Below, piece by piece: positions 57,001 to 64,000 of a stretch of 64,000 nt of DNA. The notes under the pieces are model-generated. The model made no database searches and had not been told where the DNA came from. It saw nothing but the letters and a program-made list of their open reading frames with translations. The translations under genes were made by a program, and so were the position numbers. The DNA is taken from assembly GCA_047967505.1 (NCBI GenBank), contig CM106541.1; one strand, 5' to 3'. How positions within the stretch are numbered: the first letter of the stretch is position 1; each line of letters opens with the position of its first letter. The stretch comes from Dipteris shenzhenensis. Taxonomy: Eukaryota > Polypodiophyta > Polypodiopsida > Gleicheniales.

Positions 57001-57165
57001 AAAAAAATGAGTTGAAATTCTAGTCATGCCCGATAATGAAGATATTCTTGGGCGGCCTTTATGCAGTGCCCAAGAAGGTCTCCGCCGTCCGCACACGAGA
57101 GTTGAACCTGGCACCCGCAGGCTCTAGGCAGAGAACCTTACCATCTGCTCCATTAGCGTTTGCTG
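57000..57165 (-). mobile_element. tRNA-derived SINE-like sequence
   Basis: The minus strand has a box-A-like TGGAGCAGATGG (57152-57141) and a box B GGTTCAACTC (57108-57099), separated by 32 bases, the spacing of an internal RNA polymerase III promoter. A tRNA-unrelated body (ACGGCGGAGACC onward) follows and a T-rich run (TTTTTTTG) occurs near 57000. A decayed tRNA gene is the alternative; the arms do not fold into a clean cloverleaf by eye. Confidence 0.5.
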
Positions 57166-57169
57166 CAGG

Positions 57170-59540
57170 AGTGGCATTGCATTTATTATTTACATTTGAT
57201 TGTCCGCCCTGTTGTGAAAGGGAGTCGGACGGACGTGGGTTTTGACTGCTGGACAAGCAGATTAGGGGTTTCCTCCGTCTGCGGACGAGTGTGAAACCCC
57301 CCTAAGGAAGCACCCCCTACTAACATCAGAAATATGGGCGAACTTTAAGCATGTAAATAGAAGCAGTGGCTTTCGGAGCCACTCCCATGCTTTCGTTTTG
57401 TTGCAATAGTTATACGAAGCCGGAAGATTGCAACGATAAAACAACAACATTGCAGCAACTCCATTTAATGCAGACTGTTCCCACGATCACATTCACCCTA
57501 CGTTGACACTCCATCACGGGAATGTGCTCTTAAGATTAAAGAGATTTTCGCCGTTGAACTCGGATGTCCTGTGAGAACGATGAAGACTCAGCTCCTGCAA
57601 GTTTTATGACAACAACAACTATATTTCAGGCAAAATCAGACGTTTTGTATGGTTGGAATGCCGAGAGAATGGAGGAACATCGAACTCTCCACTTATTTTC
57701 ATCGATCTCTTCGATGTTAACGGGAGGTCCTCAAAAGATGAAGATTTCTTGAAATTTAGTTCATCGAAATTTGCTGATGGTTTCATTTCGGAAACGCGGG
57801 AATGCCCTCTAATGTTCGTAAATCCTACTCTCAATCATTTGCGTCCTATTCCTAATTTTGTGAAAAAAAAAATGGAGAGCAAGGCGAGAGACACACTCAA
57901 TTAGTCGTTTGAAGCCAGAAGCCTAATTCCTACGTGCATAATTAATCTCTCCCTCCTCGCCTGATATCCTCCTCACTCACCCACTCTCCCGCTCCTCTTG
58001 CCCCCCCTCCTCTCACTGCTCTGCTCTCCCTGTCTCTCTCCTCCCTTCCCCTCTCTCCTCTTAGCCCCCCTTCTTGCTCTCTCCCTTCCCTTCTATATAG
58101 GTGCTCGGGGCGGTACGAAGTATCTCGAAAAGTATACCTCACGAAGCTTCTTATAAATTTTCCCATAACCCTATGCTTAAAGTTTCTTTGCAAATTAATC
58201 AACAGTCGCACAGTTAGGTTAATCAAGTTTCCGCCATCTCAGTGCCCACAGACCAATGCTAACGCTATTTTTCCAATATCGTGGTGCCCTACACAAGCTG
58301 TGGATTCATGCTATCTTTTTATTGGCATGCCCATTAATCATTCCACTTCTTTGTTCATGGATTAATTTTTTGTTGAGGGTAAATTGGTCTTGGATGGATC
58401 GAGGGAGGGTATTAATTTTTTGTTGAGGACCGTAAATTGGTAGTCCAATTGGAATGAGCTTATCGTGTGGCCTTCGGAGGGTAGAGCTTGCATAGCTGCC
58501 TTTGGACTTGTAAGGTCACAAGGTCTTGTACGTTCCTGTAGGTTTTTCTTCGCGGCATTGCATATATTTGGGGACTAGCGTTCTTTGGCTCAGCGGATTG
58601 GTGTGGGGTTCTTTGCACCATGTGCAACACCTTTGGCTCGACGGCGGATCACTATGGTGTTCTTTGTAGCATGGGCAACCTTCATGATTTTGGGGCACGT
58701 AGGACTGTTTGGAACGACCGCTTCTTCTATGGTGGACTAGGTACATCTCTGCTCATCTCTGTGTTGTGTATGTCTTTCTACATTGTAGTGACGATGGAGG
58801 TAACCCCAAAATGCAAGTTCTCTGTTGAGTCTATGTACACTGACAATATGGTGTTACAGAGAGGTTCCATCGTCTACCAACTTCATTTCTTCTTTACTTT
58901 TCCCATTTCATTCTTTGATTTTTGATTTTGGTCGTACCTGGATACGTGCATCAGATTTGGAAAAGAAATTCGGTGCATGTGGTGGAGGAAACAAGGACGA
59001 AGGCAACTTATGTTCCTATGGTGGATGCTTCTCTTTGGAACCTGCTTGTATTATTGTAGTGCATGTGACTATTTGTTCCTTTGACACTTTGCTTTGTGTT
59101 ATGTAGAATTGTCGTGTGCATTGCAGGCAAAGAAGGAAGAGTATTCAGAGACTTTGGGCATTAGTATGGAGACCCTCCAGAAATCCGGTGGTGGAGGCAA
59201 CAATGAGAATTAGATTTCTTGTGCCTATGGCGGATGTGTCTATATCAATTCTTTTTGTAGGCTAATGCATGGGAGCATCGCCATGCCATCTTTTGTGCAT
59301 GTCTTACTTAGGTGCTTCTGAATTTTACAAATTTTTCGATTGGCATGGATGGCGGAGGGATTAACACACCCAAGAAATAGGAGTACTCAAAGACAGTTCA
59401 AATCACTGCCAAGATGGAGAAGGATGGAGTACAATCAACCAACATCTATGGTGAACACCTTGAGGGCTAGGATGACGAACATAATAGTGTATTTGATGGC
59501 AAGTCGTTCCATCCTGATCATTTGATCGCTTTTGCACAAC
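57170..59540. other. no recognised gene upstream of nitrite reductase
   Basis: Between the SINE and the next copia leader are short frames only. A minus-strand frame at 57834-57619 encodes KKSSSFEDLPLTSKRSMKIS and similar text that looks protein-like, but it has no partner exon I can see. A CT-rich run occupies 57945-58095. Confidence 0.35.
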
Positions 59541-59559
59541 GCAAAGTTGCATTGCAAAC

Positions 59560-59949
59560 CACGATGACTAGTTCCCTCCCCATTCCTACTCAAAGCCAGT
59601 CCCTTTGCTCACATGCGGTTTCGCATCATAACATGTCTTGAAACCCGACCATCTACACATCAATAAGCAATTCCAGAGTATTTAGAGGTATTGGCAGATT
59701 GTTCTATGGGTAGATTGCGCATCATTTCTTTTTTCACTCACATGCAACATTGTAAATCCTTATAGGCTTTTTTTTGGCATTGTGCACATCATTTGAGCCT
59801 TGTAAAGCCTCTTGGCTATTCTCGACATCATTTGCCACACCAACCTTATAATAAATTGGATATATTTTGTACTTCTATCTTCACCAATAGTTTAGATTAG
59901 TTTATTTAGACATCACTTTCACATGCACTTTGAGTATTATTTTGCACCA
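59560..59949 (+). mobile_element. copia 5' leader/LTR relic
   Basis: Ordered motifs ACTAGTTCC, CACATGCGGTTTCGCATCAT, CATTGTAAATCCTTATAGGC, GCCTTGTAAAGCCTCTTGGC and CTATCTTCACCAATAG also occur in the minus-strand copy at 31.70-32.06 kb and partly at 13.7-14.4 kb. It leads directly into the Gag start at 59950. The PBS is not recognisable. Confidence 0.6.
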
Positions 59950-61620
59950 TGTCTACCACTAGCAACCTCAATTTGGAGGCATCTGCTAAGTTAGAAATCT
60001 CTAATTATAGCACATGGAAATACCGAGTGGAGACCATTCTTGTACCTCAACACAAATGGGAGTATGTAAATGGGTCTACACCTTAACCCTCTAGTGCACC
60101 AACAACAACTCCCACCATTGCCACACCACAAGCAGAAGGATCTACACCTACAGCAACGATATCCAGACCTGCAGTAGATCCTGCCATTGACAAAGCACAA
60201 TAAGAATGGGACAAGAATGAAAAATATGCATATCATTTGATTAACCAAAACGTGCAAGATGTCATGCTTGGATAGCTCAACATAGTGAAGACATCCAAAG
60301 AAGCATGGGATATGTTTGCATCTCTTTATGAGTTTAAGGACACATCCAAGATTCTCACACTAAGAAACTAGATCAACCAGAGTTTCCGCAACAACAATGA
60401 AACTAGTCCTGCATACGTACTCTAGGATCGAGGATTACAACAATAAACTTGCAATAGTAAGAGAGACCATGAATCCTGCATAAATTGTTCACATAATCTT
60501 GAATGGACTATGAGAGGGATATGAGACTCTAGTATAGAGTATTTGCATTCAAAGGCAAGTACCGACATGAAAGAGTTAAAGTCAGTGTTACTTGGTGAAG
60601 AACTCTGGACTGAAGCCATTCAAGCTTGGAAAGGTCATTCTAATGATCAAGCATTCATAGCCTCAGACAAAGGCAGAGGTAGAGGTAGAGGTAGAGGTAG
60701 AGGTAGAGGTAGATCATCTCAGAGAATTTGTCATCAACATCAAAATCAACCTTGGCATCCAAGAGTAAATCATTCCAATCAAGGAAGATTTCAAGGACGA
60801 GACAATGCATCCACAAATGTGTCAAACACATTTGTGTTTGACATTTAAGTGCAACTATTGTCATAAATTGGGCACTATGAAAGAGATTGTTGTTGCAAGA
60901 AGTAGCATGACCAAGGAGGTCAACCTACTAGTGATAGAGGGAATTTTCGTGGAAGAGGAAATCACCATGGTGGACATTCAAGTCACAATCATTAACCTCA
61001 GACAATGTAGCTTGCAAGTGAGGACATGTAGAAGTTTGATACAATGTATATTGACATTGATTGTGAATCCAAAGGAGAATGCAGCTACTATCAAGTTGAT
61101 CAAGCAGATCAATATCCTTGGTACACAGACAAAAGTGCATAGATAAATATCCTTGGTACATAGACAGTGGTGCAGCATTGCACATGACAAAGCATTAGAA
61201 ATGGTTTACAAAGATGAAACCATTATAACGACTAAAGAACGTCATCTACATTGCAACTAACACACTGAATCTAGTTCAAGGGAAAGGTGTTGTCCCTATG
61301 AACAATTTCACTCATATGAAAGGATTGGTGAAAGATGTACTCTATGTTTTAAAGCTTAGCAAGAACCTCTTATCAGTGGGCAAATGATGGAATGCAACTA
61401 TCGAGTCATCTCCAATGGAGATGAATGCACAATCAGGGATAAATCTAGAGGATATTAGCTAGTGAGAAAAGCACTCGAGGAAGGATGCTTGTTCAAGATG
61501 CTAGCTATAGTACTAGACTTGCATGCCATGTCAGATCAATAGCAACAACCGATGCCACTTTACACAATATGGCACATGTCAATTTCAAAAGCTTGATGCA
61601 ACTAAGAAATAAAAATATGG
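59950..61620 (+). pseudogene. copia Gag-protease remnant
   Basis: The ATG at 59950 begins MSTTSNLNLEASAKLE, then STWKYRVE and UBN2-type Gag text (EWDKNEKYAYHLINQNVQD, SKEAWDMFASLYEF). Several stops follow (for example at 60084, 60201, 60273, 60369). The nucleocapsid part has a (GR)n run from a GGTAGA microsatellite (60672-60714) and a zinc box CNYCHKLGHYERDC spanning two frames near 60850. The protease start IDSGAALHMT appears near 61165, then LVKDVLYVLKLSKNLLSVG near 61330-61385 and GAG-pre-integrase-like text to about 61620. Integrase and RT are absent. Confidence 0.8.
60672..60714 (+). repeat. (GGTAGA)n hexanucleotide repeat within Gag
   Basis: About seven units encode a Gly-Arg repeat, matching the RNA-binding basic region before the zinc knuckle. 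Confidence 0.9.
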
Positions 61621-61639
61621 CACTTGGCATTATGACACT

Positions 61640-62500
61640 ACATTTTTCTTGGAAAAGTTTTCATAGCATGTTGCTTTGATAAACAAAAGGGCGTCACCAA
61701 TTTTGAGGGTTGATGCACAATTAGGTGTAGCACTGTAGCCAATTGGGAGACTATTTTTGGAACAATTTTGGGGTCGCGACATGATATGCTAGTGGGCAAT
61801 GTTTTGAATTTGGAGTAGACTCGTGCTCTTACCAGAATTTTTATCAGCATCGTGATTGCCTTATTGGCATAATACTAAGACGCAATCTATTAAAGCTTGC
61901 TATTTTGAACACTGTAGATCTCAACACATGTCCCTACACGAGCAGTTCTACCCTCCTTTGCGCAGTCTCTATGCTACATCTTTGTACATCATATTGTCCA
62001 CAATCTGTCATGTCATCTACCCGCTGCTCTCCACTTGTCATAGCTCGCCACTTGTCACCTACTTGTAGCTCACCACGTGTGATCTATGCATAGCTTTCCT
62101 GCACTGATCTATATTCGCAACCACTATGCTAACGTTGTCTTGGTACGACCACCGCTTTGGTTCTAGGAGGTGGATGTAGCTACTCCTAATTAAATCAAAA
62201 TAAAATGTATTTGCATTAATTGTATGGGTCACCTGAGACCCGCATTGGAGTCCCACAATCATTCATATATTTTGCATCGAGTTTAACACAAGTGGTTAAA
62301 AGTTAGTCCTAACAAAGGAAAATATTTCCTTGCGCAACCACCACACTGGTTCTATTCTAGTGTGGGTTGCAGTTAATACTAAACCAAGGAAAATGGATTT
62401 CCTTGCAACAACCATGCTGGTTCTATTTTAGTGTGGTGGTTGTACAAAGTTAAACATTTGCTATGTCCACTTGTCCTACAAAATGGAATTTGTATTTGAG
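61640..62500. other. no recognised gene
   Basis: The copia homology ends near 61.6 kb. The rest carries short direct repeats (ACCACACTGGTTCTAT and AGTGTGGTGGTTG near 62340 and 62400) but no coding sequence I can assign. Confidence 0.4.
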
Positions 62501-62509
62501 ACTGCTTCT

Positions 62510-63420
62510 TTTTAGTATATCCCAAACAACGAGCTAGTTTTGTAAATCCCATGCTTGATTTTAGTATATCCCAACAACGACTATGCTAGTTTCCCATAAC
62601 AAATCCACACATCCTAAAAATCCATTCATCTTGTACTAATAGAAGCAAACCACTACGCTGGTGGCTATTAATATCCTAGTGCAAACCAACCACTGCACTA
62701 GCGATAACATATTATGCACTAATCCTGCACTACTACTATGCTATCCCTACACTACTGCCATGCCATCCTAAAATTTGTTACACAGTGCTATACTAAAATA
62801 GTGCCCTTTAGACTGTTTATCATTTCGTTAATCGTCAGATTTCATCCCATGTTTGCTTTTAGTATATCCCAACAACCACCACACTGGTTTTCCATAACGA
62901 ATCCACACATCCTACAAATCCATTCATCTTGTAATAATAGAAGCAAGCCACCGCACTGGTGTGGCTGTTAATATCCTAGTGCAAACCAACCACCGCGTTG
63001 GCGATAACTTATCCTGCACTAATCTTGCACTACTACCGTGCTATCCCTACACTACTTCCATGCTATCCTAAAATTTGTTGCACAATGCTATACTAAAACA
63101 TTGCCCTTTAGACTGTTTATTGTTTCATTAACTGTTAGATTTCATCCCATGCTTGCTTTTAGTATATCCCAACAACCACCATGGTAGTTTCCCATAACGA
63201 ATCCACACAACCTACAAATCCATTCATCTTGTAATAAAAGAAGCAAACCACCGCGCTGGTGGCTGTTCATATCCTAGTGCAACCAACCACTGCACTAGTG
63301 ATAATTCACTAATCTTGCACTACTACCGTGCTATCTCTACATATTTTCATGCTATCCTAAAATTTGTTGCTTGAGTGCTAGTGCCCATTAGACTGCTTAT
63401 CTTAACCATCAGATTTCAAC
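62510..63420. repeat. ~299-bp tandem repeats, three units
   Basis: TTTTAGTATATCCCAACAAC occurs at about 62560, 62860 and 63160, a spacing of 299 bp. Units share CATCCTACAAATCCATTCAT, TAATAGAAGCAA, ATCCTAGTGCAAACCAACCA, CTAAAATTTGTTGC and TTTAGACTGTTTAT. The last unit is shorter and more diverged. 63430-64000 holds nothing I can recognise. Confidence 0.85.
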
Positions 63421-64000
63421 CACTAGGCTACTTAAAACATTTAAGTACTAATATGAAAGCAGGTCGATACAAAATCAGATATAACGAGCACCATGAGAAT
63501 ATCCACAAGTTCAAGAAATGTCTGCAAGATTTTAATTATTTCAAAACACAATGACATTTTGCTTTTTAAGGAAATTCTAGACTCCCAACTATCTTATCAC
63601 CCTCTCTAGCAAGCATCTCCTAGCTCTTGAGACCAGTCTGCTGCACAATGGCAGACCTCTTCACACAATCAGATTACACACTGCTTGCTTGACTCTGTCG
63701 ACTTATATGCACATAATAACTCCTCCTTTCATTGGGGGCCCTCTTCATCCTGGTCTTTGCGCTCTATATACATCTTCGTGCCTCTATCATGTCCTGCCAA
63801 AAGAAACCTACATCATGAGCTTGACAAGTACCTTAAAGAAGCAAGAAAAACAATAGCCAGGGAAATTAATATTCACTATCTATGCTGACTCCAAGTAATA
63901 CACCCACCACCATAGCATGTCCTCCTTGTAGCAATTTTCCTCCTTCTCTAGGTCTGTTTCTGCGAGGATGCCATCCAACATCATTTTCAAATAGAATAAC

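Noticed and set aside
57060-57160. Functional tRNA gene
   Set aside because: Box A and B are present, but I could not fold a clean acceptor or anticodon stem; a SINE or tRNA relic fits better.

Overview
The window looks like nuclear DNA of a land plant with a large, repeat-rich genome. The evidence is one intact plastid-type ferredoxin-nitrite reductase gene, plant-type telomere-like TTTAGGG repeats, TNP2-type CACTA transposase domains, Ty1/copia and Ty3/gypsy remnants, and short non-autonomous DNA transposons. I cannot name the species. The nitrite reductase gene has five coding exons, whereas I recall three introns in the well-known angiosperm genes. That is only a weak hint of a non-angiosperm.

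Layout, left to right. 0-1.2 kb: decayed copia Gag plus a 3' LTR. 1.78-8.25 kb: a very large inverted repeat (arms over 1.1 kb, purine/pyrimidine-rich, with telomere-like motifs) enclosing a ~182-bp tandem satellite. 8.3-13.4 kb: simple repeats, a decayed repeat-peptide coding relic, GA/GT microsatellites and a degenerate interstitial telomere-like array. 13.7-18.8 kb: a copia-like leader, a decayed N-terminal copy of a transposon-associated gene, and a 5'-truncated copia element (RT/RNase H plus LTR) split by a short DNA transposon. 19.3-26.3 kb (minus strand): a broken multi-domain gene ending in two tandem Ulp1/C48-like cysteine protease domains, interrupted by a 711-bp element with a near-perfect GC-rich palindrome.

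26.3-41.4 kb is a CACTA-like element, minus strand, with TIR-like ends and subterminal palindromic repeats. Its TNP2 gene is split by about 7.7 kb of nested material: a Gag plus LTR, a copia leader/Gag, a captured fragment of a host FSP1/AIFM2-like oxidoreductase gene, head-to-head copia LTRs with a tRNA-Met primer binding site, gypsy RT relics and another short DNA transposon. 41.4-47.0 kb holds a gypsy Gag fragment, a ~970-bp foldback element and a gypsy RT/RNase H/integrase-head fragment. 47-54 kb is mainly non-coding with local tandem duplications. 54.2-56.7 kb is the nitrite reductase gene, flanked upstream by a tRNA-derived SINE-like sequence. 59.5-61.6 kb is a decayed copia 5' region with Gag and protease, followed by ~299-bp tandem repeats to 63.4 kb.

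The only gene I judge functional is nitrite reductase, which makes ammonium from nitrite in plastids. The rest is a record of nested transposition. The most unusual items are the satellite-bearing giant inverted repeat, the 8-bp-TSD MITE family with three copies in known insertion contexts, the tandem C48 domains, the 711-bp palindromic element and the captured FSP1-like gene fragment.
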